Positions 49,045-60,551 of a DNA stretch of 64,000 bases are shown piece after piece (position 1 is the stretch's first letter; each line of letters opens with the position of its first letter). The stretch spans positions 1,674,001 to 1,738,000 of the forward strand of contig NZ_CP042220.2 of NCBI RefSeq assembly GCF_007858975.2, in the 5' to 3' direction. The notes under the pieces were generated by a model that was given only the letters and a program-made list of their open reading frames with translations, did not search any database and was not told the DNA's origin. The position numbers and the translations under genes were made by a program. The DNA is from Dickeya poaceiphila (GTDB taxonomy: Bacteria; Pseudomonadota; Gammaproteobacteria; Enterobacterales; Enterobacteriaceae).

Positions 49045-49080
49045 GATAATACGCCCCCGGTTTATAACCGGGAATCCAGG
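49045..49080 (+). promoter_or_regulatory. pyrD promoter and CTP-sensitive leader hairpin
   Basis: -10-like GATAAT (49045-49050) is followed by ACGCCCCCGG. CCCGGTT (49056-49062) pairs with AACCGGG (49066-49072) directly before the ribosome site CCAGGAG. This reproduces the known enterobacterial pyrD switch. With ample CTP, transcripts start at C and fold the hairpin that hides the ribosome site. With low CTP/high GTP they start a few bases later and are translated. Confidence 0.8.
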
Positions 49081-49087
49081 AGAAGTC

Positions 49088-50095
49088 ATGTATCCCCTCA
49101 TTCGTAAAGCGTTATTCCAGCTCGACCCCGAACAGGCGCACGAGTTTACTCTGCATCAACTGCGCCGTATTACCCATACTCCATTTGAATGGCTGGTCCA
49201 CCAGTCGGTTCCCACCAAGCCGGTCACCTGTATGGGGCTGTCGTTCCGTAACCCGCTGGGGTTAGCTGCCGGGCTGGACAAAGACGGCGAGTGCATTGAT
49301 GCGCTCGGTGCCATGGGGTTCGGCTTTATTGAGGTGGGCACCGTGACGCCGCGCCCGCAACCGGGCAATGATAAGCCGCGCCTGTTCCGGGTGGTGGAAG
49401 CCGAGGGGTTGATCAACCGCATGGGGTTTAATAATCGCGGGGTTGATAATCTGGTCGAGAACGTCAAACAGTCGCGTTTTGGCGGTGTACTTGGCATCAA
49501 TATCGGCAAAAATAAAGACACGCCGGTGGAGCAGGGGAAAGAGGATTATCTGATTTGCATGGATAAGGTCTATTCTCATGCGGGTTATATTGCCATCAAT
49601 ATTTCCTCTCCCAATACGCCGGGGTTACGTACGCTACAATATGGCGATGCGTTGGATGACTTGCTACAGGCTGTAAAAAATAAACAGACCGAGCTGCATA
49701 ACCGTTATCAAAAATATGTCCCCGTGGCGGTAAAAATTGCGCCGGATCTCTGTGAAGAGGAATTAATCCAAATTGCCGACAGTCTGGTTCGCCATAATAT
49801 TGATGGCGTCATTGCCACCAATACTACGTTGGACAGGCAATTGATTCAGGGGTTGAATCATTGCGGGCAAACCGGCGGATTAAGCGGACGCCCGTTGCAA
49901 TCGCGCAGCACCGAGGTGATTCGTCGCCTTTCGCAAGAATTACACGGACGATTGCCGATTATTGGTGTCGGCGGTATTGATTCGGTGGTTGCCGCCAGAG
50001 AAAAATTAGTGGCCGGTGCGACACTGGTTCAGATTTATAGCGGATTTATTTATCGTGGACCGCGTCTGATTAAAGATATTGTTACCCACATCTGA
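49088..50095 (+). CDS. pyrD: Dihydroorotate dehydrogenase (quinone), class 2
   Basis: The 335-residue FMN enzyme associates with the inner membrane and oxidises dihydroorotate to orotate, passing electrons to quinones (pyrimidine synthesis). The class 2 N-terminal helix pair is visible ([25 protein letters not shown]). Other landmarks are [16 protein letters not shown], the active-site Ser region [14 protein letters not shown] and [19 protein letters not shown] for FMN phosphate. E. coli PyrD is 336 aa. The ATG at 49088 follows CCAGGAG. Controlled by the CTP switch and PurR box described above. Confidence 0.97.
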   Translation: MYPLIRKALFQLDPEQAHEFTLHQLRRITHTPFEWLVHQSVPTKPVTCMGLSFRNPLGLAAGLDKDGECIDALGAMGFGFIEVGTVTPRPQPGNDKPRLFRVVEAEGLINRMGFNNRGVDNLVENVKQSRFGGVLGINIGKNKDTPVEQGKEDYLICMDKVYSHAGYIAINISSPNTPGLRTLQYGDALDDLLQAVKNKQTELHNRYQKYVPVAVKIAPDLCEEELIQIADSLVRHNIDGVIATNTTLDRQLIQGLNHCGQTGGLSGRPLQSRSTEVIRRLSQELHGRLPIIGVGGIDSVVAAREKLVAGATLVQIYSGFIYRGPRLIKDIVTHI

Positions 50096-50109
50096 TTTTT
50101 CATTCCTGT

Positions 50110-50236
50110 TATACCCAAAATAATTCGAGTTGCAGGAAGGCGGCAAGAGAGAGAATCCCGATGAGCTTACTCAGGTAAGTGATTCGGGTGAAAGAACGCA
50201 GCCAACACACCTGCAACTTGAAGTATGACGGGTATA
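50110..50236. repeat. ERIC-type palindromic intergenic repeat, 127 bp
   Basis: Ends are TATACCC and GGGTATA. The flanks ATACCCaaaATAaTTCgAGTTGCAG and the inverse of the right end agree at 20 of 25 positions. The centre (GAATCCCGATGAGCTTACT...GGTAAGTGATTCGGGTGA) closely resembles the ERIC core with its AGCTTAC and AAGTGA segments, and 127 bp is the ERIC length. It lies between pyrD and zapC and would fold into a long hairpin in RNA. It is the only copy I noticed in this window. Confidence 0.85.
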
Positions 50237-50361
50237 TCCGGCGTAGGGGGTTTATTTCTCCTCTGCGCTGGTCTATATTTTCTTCGTTTGTGTAAAAATA
50301 CGTCATAGCCGTTGCTGATGGGTTATTTTTAAACCGGTTGTAAGAAATTAAAGGTAATCTG

Positions 50362-50916
50362 ATGAAATTAATCCCTGACGATAGCTGGCGTTGGTATTTT
50401 GATACCGATCAGGCGCGCCTGATGCTTGATCTGGCCAACGGCATGGTATTTCGTTCCCGCTTTCCTTCCTCAATGCTGACGCCGGATGCGTTTACACCAG
50501 GTGTATTCTGTGTAGATGATGCCGCGTTGTTTTTCACTTATCAGGAGAAATGCCAGGCATTGGCGTTATCGGCTGAAGCTCGTGCTGAACTGGTGTTGAA
50601 CGCGCTGGTGGCGAACCGTTTCCTGAAGCCGATGATGCCCAAAAGCTGGCATTTTGTGGCGCAACGTCAGACACATTCATCCCCACAAACCGGCGATCAG
50701 GTTAGCGTGCGGTTGAATGAGCGCCCGGAGATGGCGAATTTTATGGTGGTGGAGGTCGGTGATAAAGCCAGCCTGTGCGTGCTGGCGCAGAGTCAACTGG
50801 CGCTGAGCGGCAAGATGATGCAGTTGGGCGATGCCATCAAAATCATGCATGACCGCCTGCGTCTGGTGACGACAAAAAGCGACGAGGTTTGCGCGCATTA
50901 CGCTGTCGCCGGCTAA
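50362..50916 (+). CDS. zapC: Cell division protein ZapC
   Basis: The 184-residue cytosolic FtsZ-ring stabiliser promotes bundling of FtsZ filaments. It matches E. coli ZapC/YcbW (180 aa): [30 protein letters not shown] at the start, [41 protein letters not shown], and [13 protein letters not shown] near the C terminus. The linker around residues 105-125 is more variable. It follows pyrD as in E. coli, but with the ERIC repeat between them. Confidence 0.94.
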   Translation: MKLIPDDSWRWYFDTDQARLMLDLANGMVFRSRFPSSMLTPDAFTPGVFCVDDAALFFTYQEKCQALALSAEARAELVLNALVANRFLKPMMPKSWHFVAQRQTHSSPQTGDQVSVRLNERPEMANFMVVEVGDKASLCVLAQSQLALSGKMMQLGDAIKIMHDRLRLVTTKSDEVCAHYAVAG

Positions 50917-50979
50917 TCGCCGATGAAGCGATACCGTCATTTCATCGTAAATATCGTACACATCGTAAACGTAGCGTCG

Positions 50980-52083
50980 TCATTCCAGTTCGATATCTCC
51001 TGCCGGGATGCAACTACATGTCAGAATCGTTCCGTCTTTCCCCAGCGCGCTGGTTTTCAGCGGCGACACGTCACCCTGGATGACACTGAGCCGACAGCAA
51101 CCGCACAACCCGGCCCGACACGAGTAGGGAATGCGTATCCCCTGTTGTTCCAGCTGTTCCAGCAGAATTTGCTGGTTGTTGCCAGTAAAACGCGTGCCCT
51201 GATACGTAATCTGTACCGCTTTGGCGGCGCTGCCTTGCGGCGTCAAACTTTCCGTGGTGGCGCCTGCGCCATAAGGCCGAGGGGGTTTGGTAGACAGAAT
51301 CTCGACGCTGTCGCCGGCACGAATAATGCCGCTGTTGCGGGCTATCAGGTTCATGCCGAAATCCACATCACCGTTTTCCGCCGTTCGGTATTGCTGTAGC
51401 GTCGCCAGCGGTTCGCCTGATGGGTGCTTGCGCCCGCGCTCGATACTTACCGTCGTCAGCACACAACGGGCAGAGGGTTTGACCACATCAAACATGACCT
51501 CGCCGATGCGCAGCGTCTGCCAGCTGTCTTCAGCGTAGGCAGCCGCGCCGCTGACCACCAGATTTGGGCGGAACTGCTCAATGCGGATGCCTGCACCGCA
51601 ACGACGGCGCAGATCATCAAATGACGCCTCGTTAATCAGCAGGAAAGGGTAGCCGTCGGCAAATCCCAGCGGGATGTCCGGGTAGCGTTTGACGCGGCGT
51701 GATAATTCTGGCCCTTGCCAGCGCAGTTGCACCGGACGTTGCAGATAATCGCTCAGCCAGCGGTTAACTGCTTCCGGCGCTATGCGAGCCTGAAAATGGT
51801 TGCCCCAGACTTCGGTAGAAGCGGTAACCGGCGCGAAATCATCGAAACGCACCAGATAACTTCGGCCATCAGGTGCGGACAGGAATACGCCATCAAGGGC
51901 CAGCGCGGGCGTGAACAACACGAGCTGCGGAAACTGACGGGCGGTAATAAAGGTGCCATCAGGCTCGGTGATCATCAAGATGCGATCAAACGCCAGACCG
52001 CTGGGACTGACCATCGCCTGCGACAGCTGGATGCCACGCATGGATTTAACCGGGTGAATAAAAAGCCGACTTAACGCAATCAC
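50980..52083 (-). CDS. ycbX: YcbX, MOSC plus 2Fe-2S ferredoxin domain protein
   Basis: The 367-residue protein has an N-terminal MOSC-N barrel ([16 protein letters not shown]), a MOSC domain carrying the conserved cysteine in [15 protein letters not shown], and a C-terminal plant-type ferredoxin domain. The latter has cluster cysteines in [11 protein letters not shown] and a final LTCSC. In E. coli YcbX is a molybdenum-cofactor enzyme that reduces N-hydroxylated base analogues. Start is GTG at 52083 ([14 protein letters not shown]), matching [14 protein letters not shown] in E. coli (369 aa). Divergent from rlmL. Confidence 0.94.
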   Translation of the reverse strand: MIALSRLFIHPVKSMRGIQLSQAMVSPSGLAFDRILMITEPDGTFITARQFPQLVLFTPALALDGVFLSAPDGRSYLVRFDDFAPVTASTEVWGNHFQARIAPEAVNRWLSDYLQRPVQLRWQGPELSRRVKRYPDIPLGFADGYPFLLINEASFDDLRRRCGAGIRIEQFRPNLVVSGAAAYAEDSWQTLRIGEVMFDVVKPSARCVLTTVSIERGRKHPSGEPLATLQQYRTAENGDVDFGMNLIARNSGIIRAGDSVEILSTKPPRPYGAGATTESLTPQGSAAKAVQITYQGTRFTGNNQQILLEQLEQQGIRIPYSCRAGLCGCCRLSVIQGDVSPLKTSALGKDGTILTCSCIPAGDIELE

Positions 52084-52119
52084 GCTGAGGATTCCTTGCT
52101 GACGTAAAGCGGCAACTTT

Positions 52120-52147
52120 ATGACAAGCCGCCGGGATTAGCTATAAT
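52120..52147 (+). promoter_or_regulatory. Predicted promoter of rlmL
   Basis: ATGACA (52120-52125), 16-bp spacer, TATAAT (52142-52147), about 115 bp before rlmL. Both hexamers are close to sigma-70 consensus. Confidence 0.65.
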
Positions 52148-52263
52148 GCGCCTCAATTTTCTTTAAGGCTCCGATTTTCCTTACGGGGCGTTTTTTCCAG
52201 TGTGCTTTCTCTTTGAAACGCACGCTTATTAAGGTAGTCCTTCATTAAGGTAATCGTTGCGAT

Positions 52264-54387
52264 ATGAACTCTCTGTTTGCCAGCACGGCGCGTGGTCTGG
52301 AAGAATTGTTAAAAAGCGAACTTGAAGCGCTGGGCGCGCAGCACTGCACGGTGGTGCAGGGCGGAGTGCACTTTCAGGGAGATGATCGGCTGCTGTACCA
52401 GAGCCTGATGTGGAGCCGACTGGCATCACGCATCCTGCTGCCGCTCAACGAGTTTAACGTTTATAGCGATCTGGATCTGTACCTGGGCGTGCAGGCGGTG
52501 GACTGGAGCGCGGTGTTTGACGTCAACCACACCTTTGCGGTGCATTTTACCGGCACCAACGACGAGATTCGCAACAGCCAGTACGGTGCGCTCAAAGTCA
52601 AAGACGCCATTGTAGACAGCTTCAGCCGTAAAACCGGCCAGCGCCCGGACGTTGCCCGTCAGCAGCCTGATATCCGTATTAATGTATTTTTGCAACGCGA
52701 GAAGGCCAGCGTCGCGCTGGATTTAAGCGGCGAGAGCCTGCATCTGCGCGGTTATCGTGAGATGGCCGGGCAGGCGCCGCTCAAAGAGAATCTGGCGGCG
52801 GCGATAGTCCTGCGGTCCGGTTGGGAAACCGGTACGCCGATGGTGGACCCGATGTGTGGCTCCGGCACGCTGCTGATTGAGGCGGCGATGATGGCGGCGG
52901 ATCGCGCGCCCGGTTTGCATCGTCAGCACTGGGGATTTCTGGCCTGGCAGAAACACAATCCGACGCTGTGGAAAAGCGTCATTACCGAGGCACAGGAGCG
53001 GGCACGGGCGGGGTTGCAGGCGACCACTTCCCGTTTCTTCGGTTCTGATATCGACCGCCGTATGGTGGAGATCGCCAGCAGCAACGCCCGCCGTGCCGGG
53101 GTCAGTTCCCTGATTCGGTTTGAAGCCCATGACGCCACACAGTTGAAAAATCCGCTGCCGCAGGGACCGACAGGCACGGTGGTCAGCAACCCGCCTTATG
53201 GTGAGCGACTGGAAAGCGAACCGGCGCTGATTGCATTACACAATCTGCTTGGTCGCAAAATGAAAAGCGAGTTTGGCGGTTGGACGCTGTCGCTGTTTAG
53301 CGCCTCGCCGGAACTGCTCAGTTGTTTGCAACTGCGTGCTGATCGCCAGTTCAAGGCCAAAAACGGCCCACTGGAGTGCGTGCAGAAGAATTATCAACTG
53401 GCGGAAAACGAAGCGGGCGCACAGCACTCGGCAACATTCGCCGAAGATTTCGCCAACCGTCTGCGCAAAAATCTGCGCAAGCTGGAGAAATGGGCGCAGC
53501 AGCAGGGGATTGAGTGCTATCGCCTGTATGACGCCGATCTGCCGGAATACAACGTGGCGGTGGACCGCTACGGCGAGCGGGTAGTGATTCAGGAGTACGC
53601 GCCGCCAAAAAGCATTGATGCCCAGAAGGCTCGCCAGCGGTTGTTTGATGTGATCAACGCCACCCTGAGCGTGTTGGCGTTGCCCGCCAGTCATCTGATA
53701 TTGAAAACCCGTGAGCGTCAGAAAGGCAAAAACCAGTACGAAAAGCTGGCCGAGAAAGGGGAGTTCCTGCAGGTATCGGAGTTCAACGCCAAACTATGGG
53801 TTAACCTGACCGACTATCTCGACACCGGACTGTTTCTCGATCACCGTATTGCCCGCCGTATGCTGGGGGAGATGAGTAACGGCAAGGATTTCCTCAACCT
53901 GTTCGCTTATACCGGCAGCGCCAGTGTGCACGCCGGGCTGGGCGGCGCACGCTCCACTACCACGGTGGATATGTCGCGCACCTATCTGGAATGGGCGGAG
54001 AAGAACCTGCGTCTTAACGGCCTGACCGGTCGTCAGCACCGGCTGATCCATGCTGATTGTCTGGCGTGGATGCGTGAAACCCGCGAACAGTTTGATGTGA
54101 TTTTTATCGATCCGCCGACGTTCTCCAACTCCAAACGGATGGATGAGTCGTTCGATGTGCAGCGTGATCACCTGATGCTGATGACTCAGCTTAAACGACT
54201 GCTGCGCCCTCGCGGCACTATCCTGTTTTCTAACAACAAACGCGGATTCCAGATGGATCAGGCTGGGCTTGCCGCACTGGGACTGGAGGCGAAGGAGATT
54301 ACCGCACAAACCTTGTCGCAGGATTTCGCCCGTAATCGTCAGATTCACAACTGCTGGCTGTTGAAACACGCCGGCGAGGAAAAATAA
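52264..54387 (+). CDS. rlmL: 23S rRNA methyltransferase RlmKL (m2G2445 and m7G2069)
   Basis: The 707-residue fusion of two methyltransferases matches E. coli RlmL (702 aa). Part one has an N-terminal ferredoxin-like/THUMP region (to about 155), then [18 protein letters not shown] (SAM site) and SNPPYGERL, which modifies G2445. Part two has [27 protein letters not shown] and [19 protein letters not shown], which makes m7G2069. Both SAM motifs and both catalytic NPPY/DPPTF loops look intact. uup starts 5 bp after its stop, so the two are likely co-transcribed. Confidence 0.97.
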   Translation: MNSLFASTARGLEELLKSELEALGAQHCTVVQGGVHFQGDDRLLYQSLMWSRLASRILLPLNEFNVYSDLDLYLGVQAVDWSAVFDVNHTFAVHFTGTNDEIRNSQYGALKVKDAIVDSFSRKTGQRPDVARQQPDIRINVFLQREKASVALDLSGESLHLRGYREMAGQAPLKENLAAAIVLRSGWETGTPMVDPMCGSGTLLIEAAMMAADRAPGLHRQHWGFLAWQKHNPTLWKSVITEAQERARAGLQATTSRFFGSDIDRRMVEIASSNARRAGVSSLIRFEAHDATQLKNPLPQGPTGTVVSNPPYGERLESEPALIALHNLLGRKMKSEFGGWTLSLFSASPELLSCLQLRADRQFKAKNGPLECVQKNYQLAENEAGAQHSATFAEDFANRLRKNLRKLEKWAQQQGIECYRLYDADLPEYNVAVDRYGERVVIQEYAPPKSIDAQKARQRLFDVINATLSVLALPASHLILKTRERQKGKNQYEKLAEKGEFLQVSEFNAKLWVNLTDYLDTGLFLDHRIARRMLGEMSNGKDFLNLFAYTGSASVHAGLGGARSTTTVDMSRTYLEWAEKNLRLNGLTGRQHRLIHADCLAWMRETREQFDVIFIDPPTFSNSKRMDESFDVQRDHLMLMTQLKRLLRPRGTILFSNNKRGFQMDQAGLAALGLEAKEITAQTLSQDFARNRQIHNCWLLKHAGEEK

Positions 54388-54392
54388 CTACC

Positions 54393-56321
<1,929 letters not shown>

Positions 56322-56494
56322 CGTTATAGTCCACGGCGATAGTAACGGGCGCTGGCGTAAGCCATCGTAGTTGCAAAGGGATGAGTTGCAAAGAAATGAA
56401 CTGACATATCTTGCAGGTAATAGAGCGGGTGCTGCATCGGTCCAGTGAGGCAGCATCATGATTTTCGTATCGGCCTGGCTACCGGAGGCGGCGA

Positions 56495-57763
56495 ATGTGC
56501 GTTCATCACCACCACTATGACCGGCATATGCTGTGCCCGCATTGTGACCTGTTGGTCGAGTTGCCGACATTACAGGATGGTCAGCGGGCGGTGTGTCCGC
56601 GCTGCAAAACGACGTTATCCAGCCGCCAGCGCGAGCCGCGCTGGCGTCCTGCCAGCTTTGCGTTTAGCGCGCTTGTCATGTTGCTGCTGTCCATGCTGTT
56701 TCCCTTTGTCTCGATGAGTGTTGCCGGTATTCGTAGCGAAATCACCCTGCTGGCGATCCCGCAGGTGATGGTGGCGGAAAACTACGTTAGCATGGCGACG
56801 CTTTTTCTGCTGTTTGCTCAGCTGGTACCCGCCTGTTCGATGGTGGCGATCCTGTTGCTGTGCCTGCGTGCGCCGTTGCCTGATGTGTTGCGGCGCTGGC
56901 TCACCCGGCTGTTGTTCCAGTTGAAAAGCTGGGGTATGGCGGAAATCTTTTTGGCTGGCGTGCTGGTCAGTTTTGTTAAGCTGATGTCGTACGGCGATAT
57001 CGGTATCGGCGCCAGTTTCATCCCTTATATCGTTTTCTGTCTGTTGCAGTTGCTGGCATTTCAGAGTCTCGACCGACGCTGGTTGTGGGATGACGTCGCC
57101 CCGCCGCCGCCGATGCCGACAGGGCTGAAAATCGGCCACAGCGGACAAGCGCAGGGGGTGCGTTCCTGTACCTGTTGCAGCGCCATTCTGCCTGCCGGGG
57201 AGGTGCGTTGTCCGCGTTGTCATACCTATGGACATGTGCGTCGGCGTCACAGTGTGCAATGGACGCTGGCGCTGTTGTTGACGTCGGTGCTGCTGTACGT
57301 ACCCGCTAATCTGATGCCGATTATGGTCACCGAAGCGCTGGGCCATAACGTCACTTCGACTATCATGTCCGGCGTTATCCTGTTATGGGACTCCGGTTCG
57401 TGGCCGGTGGCGTTGGTGATTTTCGTCGCCAGCATTATGGTGCCGACACTTAAAATGCTGGCGATGGGCTGGTTGTGTTGGTGCGCGTACGGTTCACGCC
57501 GTCATGATACCGAGCGTCTGCACCGACTGTATGAGATCGTGGAATTTGTGGGGCGTTGGTCGATGATCGATGTCTTTGTCATCGCTGTGCTATCGGCGAT
57601 GGTGCGTATGGGCCGACTGATGAGCATTTATCCGGCTATTGGCGCGGTATTGTTTGCCAGTGTGGTTATTCTGACCATGATTGCTGCGATGACCTTTGAT
57701 CCCCGCCTGCTGTGGGACAAGCATCAGGTGCAAGCAGAGGAGCGTTCCGTTGACGAAAACTAA
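56495..57763 (+). CDS. pqiA: PqiA, inner-membrane lipid-transport protein
   Basis: The 422-residue polytopic membrane protein has two repeated halves. Each opens with cysteine pairs that look like rubredoxin-type zinc ribbons: LCPHCDLLVELP...AVCPRCKTTL near the N terminus and SCTCCSAILPAGEVRCPRCHTYG at about 220-250. Each half is followed by four hydrophobic helices. E. coli PqiA (417 aa) works with the MCE protein PqiB and lipoprotein PqiC in lipid traffic across the envelope. GGAGG at 56483-56487 supports the ATG. The 173-bp gap after uup should hold the promoter; E. coli pqi is SoxS-induced, but I could not point to a soxbox. Confidence 0.96.
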   Translation: MCVHHHHYDRHMLCPHCDLLVELPTLQDGQRAVCPRCKTTLSSRQREPRWRPASFAFSALVMLLLSMLFPFVSMSVAGIRSEITLLAIPQVMVAENYVSMATLFLLFAQLVPACSMVAILLLCLRAPLPDVLRRWLTRLLFQLKSWGMAEIFLAGVLVSFVKLMSYGDIGIGASFIPYIVFCLLQLLAFQSLDRRWLWDDVAPPPPMPTGLKIGHSGQAQGVRSCTCCSAILPAGEVRCPRCHTYGHVRRRHSVQWTLALLLTSVLLYVPANLMPIMVTEALGHNVTSTIMSGVILLWDSGSWPVALVIFVASIMVPTLKMLAMGWLCWCAYGSRRHDTERLHRLYEIVEFVGRWSMIDVFVIAVLSAMVRMGRLMSIYPAIGAVLFASVVILTMIAAMTFDPRLLWDKHQVQAEERSVDEN

Positions 57764-59396
57764 TCAAGGCATGGCACAGGTAGAAAGCATTAAACGCTGG
57801 TCGCCGGTATGGATTGTGCCGATTGTGACCGTGTTGATTGGTGTCTGGATTCTGTTTTATCACGTGAGTCATCGCGGACCGGAAATTACGCTGACTACCA
57901 GTAGCGCCGAGGGGATCGAGGCCGGAAAAACGACGATTAAAAGCCGTAGCGTGAACGTCGGCATCGTGGAAAGCGTGATGCTGAGCGAAGACCTGCATCA
58001 GGTGGAGATCAAGGCGCGTCTCAATGACGGCATGGATAAATTGCTGAGCAAGGATTCGGCATTCTGGGTGGTCAAACCGCAGATAGGCCGTGAAGGTGTC
58101 TCCGGGCTGGGGACGTTGCTGTCCGGCTCCTTTATCCAACTGCAGCCAGGCTCCAGTAAGGAAGACAGTCGCACGTTCATACTGCTGGATTCGCCACCCC
58201 TGGCGTCGCCCGATGCCAGGGGCATTCGTATTATGCTCAATAGTGAGCAGTCCGGACAGTTGACCGCCGGCGACCCGGTGCTGTTTCGCGGTTATCGGGT
58301 CGGGTCGGTAGAAACCAGCCATTTTGATCCTGCCGCCAGAAAAATGCAGTATCAGCTGTTTATCGCCGCACCCTATGACCAACTGGTGACGACGAATGTT
58401 CGTTTCTGGAAAGACAGCGGTGTGGCGCTGGACCTGTCCGCTCAGGGGATGCGGGTGGAGATGGGATCGCTTAGCACATTGTTAAGCGGCGGCGTCAGCT
58501 TTGATGTGCCTGCCGGCTGGGACGTGGGCAAGCCGGCACATGAGCGCGACCTATACCAGTTGTTTGACAGTCAGGGCAGTATTCAGGACTCGCTTTATAC
58601 CGAATATAAAGAATACCTGCTGTTTTTCGATGAGTCGGTTCGCGGCTTGCAGGCGGGAGCGCCGGTTGAGTTTCGTGGTATTCGGCTGGGAACCGTTACC
58701 GAAGTCCCCTTTTTCCCCAGGAATATGCCGCAACGTTTTGACAGCGATTATCGCATTCCGGTACTGGTGCGTATTGAACCGGGTCGGCTGAAACCAGGGC
58801 TGCGGGATAAGATCGATCTGGAGCAGGAGTTAAGCAAGGGCGCTGAATCGGGTATGCGGGCATCGATGAAAACCGCCAATCTACTGACTGGCGCGCTATA
58901 CGTGGATCTGGATTTTTATCCGCAATTAAAAGGCCGGGTGGCTTCGCTGACGTCAGTAGAGGGCTACCCGGTGTTGCCGACCGTCAACGGTGGCCTGACG
59001 CAGATTCAGCAGAAACTGATGTCGATGTTGGATAAGATCAATGGCCTGCCACTCAATCCGATGGTGGAACAGGCAACGAAAACCCTGACAGAGAGTCAGT
59101 CCACCCTGCGTGAGTTGCAGAAAACGCTGGCGTCACTCAATAAGCTGACCAGTAGCGATGCGATGCAGCAGTTACCCGCGGATATGCAACGCACCTTGCG
59201 CGAGCTGAACAGTAGCCTGCAGGGAGTACAACCCGGCTCACCGGCCTACAACCGCATGGTGGTCGATATGCAACGCCTCGATCAGACGTTGCGTGAGTTG
59301 CAGCCGCTGCTGCGAACCCTGAATGACAAGAGTAACGCGCTGATTTTCGAGGCACCGGGTGCCCGTGACCCTCAACCGAAAAAGGCGAAACCATAA
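57750..59396 (+). CDS. pqiB: PqiB, triple MCE-domain transenvelope protein
   Basis: The 548-residue protein has one N-terminal helix (about 18-38, WSPVWIVPIVTVLIGVWILFY), then three MCE domains starting near 44, 158 and 286. A long alpha-helical C-terminal part (about 430-540, TLTESQSTLRELQKTLASL) forms the needle in E. coli PqiB (546 aa). The TTG at 57750 is chosen because GAGGAG at 57737-57742 is 7 bp away and the N terminus then aligns. It overlaps pqiA by 14 bp. An ATG at 57771 is a weaker alternative. Confidence 0.95.
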   Translation: MTKTNQGMAQVESIKRWSPVWIVPIVTVLIGVWILFYHVSHRGPEITLTTSSAEGIEAGKTTIKSRSVNVGIVESVMLSEDLHQVEIKARLNDGMDKLLSKDSAFWVVKPQIGREGVSGLGTLLSGSFIQLQPGSSKEDSRTFILLDSPPLASPDARGIRIMLNSEQSGQLTAGDPVLFRGYRVGSVETSHFDPAARKMQYQLFIAAPYDQLVTTNVRFWKDSGVALDLSAQGMRVEMGSLSTLLSGGVSFDVPAGWDVGKPAHERDLYQLFDSQGSIQDSLYTEYKEYLLFFDESVRGLQAGAPVEFRGIRLGTVTEVPFFPRNMPQRFDSDYRIPVLVRIEPGRLKPGLRDKIDLEQELSKGAESGMRASMKTANLLTGALYVDLDFYPQLKGRVASLTSVEGYPVLPTVNGGLTQIQQKLMSMLDKINGLPLNPMVEQATKTLTESQSTLRELQKTLASLNKLTSSDAMQQLPADMQRTLRELNSSLQGVQPGSPAYNRMVVDMQRLDQTLRELQPLLRTLNDKSNALIFEAPGARDPQPKKAKP

Positions 59397-59974
59397 TGAA
59401 ACGATGGCCGTTGTGGCGGGTATTGCCGTTATGGCTGGTATGGCTGCTGAGTGCCTGTAGCAGCCCACAGAAAGTGTATTATCAACTGCCCGTCGTTGCG
59501 CAGAGTAGCGGCCTGTCAGTGGCTTCGGCGGAAGGACGCCAGTTGTGGGTGGCACCCGTCACCCTTGCGGATTCGCTGGCGGGAAATGGTATCCTGTTCC
59601 AGACCTCAGCGGTGCGTTACACCATTGCGACCAATAATCTGTGGGCCAGCCCGTTGGATCAACAATTGCAGCAGGCGCTGGTAGCGTCGCTGCGCAACGG
59701 CTTGCCGGGGTGGCATGTTGCGACTACCGGCGTTGCCAGCGCTGCTGCGTTGCGTTTACAGGTCAATGTGACGGCGTTTCAGGGGCGGTTCGACGGTAAC
59801 GCCGTGATTCGCGGTGAGTGGGTGTTGCAGGGCAGTAAACGTATCGTGACCCAGCCGTTCAGCATCGACGTGCCGCAGACCGAAGATGGCTATGACGCGC
59901 TGGTGAGCGCGCTCGGCAAAGGTTGGCAGCAGGTAGCAGAGCAGGTGAGCCAGCGTTTGCTGACAGGAGCCTGA
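59396..59974 (+). CDS. pqiC: PqiC (YmbA) outer-membrane lipoprotein
   Basis: The 192-residue lipoprotein has a signal peptide with lipobox LSAC and lipidated Cys21, followed by SSPQKVYYQLP. An ABC-transporter-auxiliary (DUF330) fold follows, with LWVAPVTLADSLAGNGILFQTS and WASPLDQQLQQAL. Its ATG shares a base with the pqiB stop (TAATG), so the genes are coupled. In E. coli it docks the PqiB needle at the outer membrane. Confidence 0.94.
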   Translation: MKRWPLWRVLPLWLVWLLSACSSPQKVYYQLPVVAQSSGLSVASAEGRQLWVAPVTLADSLAGNGILFQTSAVRYTIATNNLWASPLDQQLQQALVASLRNGLPGWHVATTGVASAAALRLQVNVTAFQGRFDGNAVIRGEWVLQGSKRIVTQPFSIDVPQTEDGYDALVSALGKGWQQVAEQVSQRLLTGA

Positions 59975-60279
59975 TACCTGCCTGACCTGGCAGTCGTGCC
60001 GCTTTATATATCGATATGCACTCAGTTATAGCAAATACCTCTGGATGCCGATTTTGTGATGGTGATCGAATTCCGGGGGTTTTGTTTTTGTCTCAAACTG
60101 TTAGCCATAAAATATGGTTTTGTCTCGCAGAAAATTCCTCATTCTGGTTCACAAATATGACAATGGCATGAATATTGTGCCTTGATCTTCGCTTCCCGAA
60201 TGGCTATTCATAGAATGTGGTTGCGTGAAAAGTGACCACTGTTTTCTTTCCACCAGAGTCGAAATGAGGGAAACAAGGC
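59975..60279. other. Spacer pqiC to rmf
   Basis: About 305 bp, AT-rich, with no gene. It should hold the stationary-phase promoter of rmf. A partial CRP-like site (TGTGATGGTGATCGAA, near 60054) is seen, but only its left half is good. Confidence 0.45.
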
Positions 60280-60447
60280 ATGAAGAGACAAAAAAGAGAT
60301 CGTCTGGCACGGGCGCATTCACGGGGCTACCAGGCTGGTATCGTTGGCCGGTCCAAGGAGCTCTGTCCTTATCAATCTATCGATGCCCGTTCTAACTGGT
60401 TGGGAGGCTGGCGACAGGCCATGGAGGACAAGGCGGTGATTGCCTAA
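60280..60447 (+). CDS. rmf: Ribosome modulation factor
   Basis: The 55-residue basic protein begins MKRQKRDRLARAHSRGYQAG and continues IVGRSKELCPYQ, then NWLGGWRQAMEDKAVIA. It has the same length as E. coli RMF and is nearly identical in the first 35 residues. RMF binds 70S ribosomes in stationary phase and drives them into inactive 100S dimers. Too short for most gene-finding cut-offs, but unmistakable. It follows pqiC as in E. coli, and a strong terminator follows. Confidence 0.97.
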   Translation: MKRQKRDRLARAHSRGYQAGIVGRSKELCPYQSIDARSNWLGGWRQAMEDKAVIA

Positions 60448-60474
60448 TCGCACCTTGTCACTTGAAAAGGGACT

Positions 60475-60505
60475 AACCTCCGCCACGGCGGAGGTTTTCT
60501 TTTTA
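60475..60505 (+). terminator. Terminator of rmf
   Basis: AACCTCCGCC (60475-60484) pairs with GGCGGAGGTT (60487-60496), followed by TTCTTTTT. Confidence 0.93.
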
Positions 60506-60551
60506 GGCGGTTTTCTTCTTTAATCGGTGCGATACGGGCGATTGTTGTATG

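Noticed and set aside
50109..50306. 65-codon minus-strand open frame after pyrD
   Set aside because: It is mostly the translation of the ERIC-type repeat.
60054..60069. CRP site upstream of rmf
   Set aside because: Only the left half TGTGA is good; the right half does not read TCACA.
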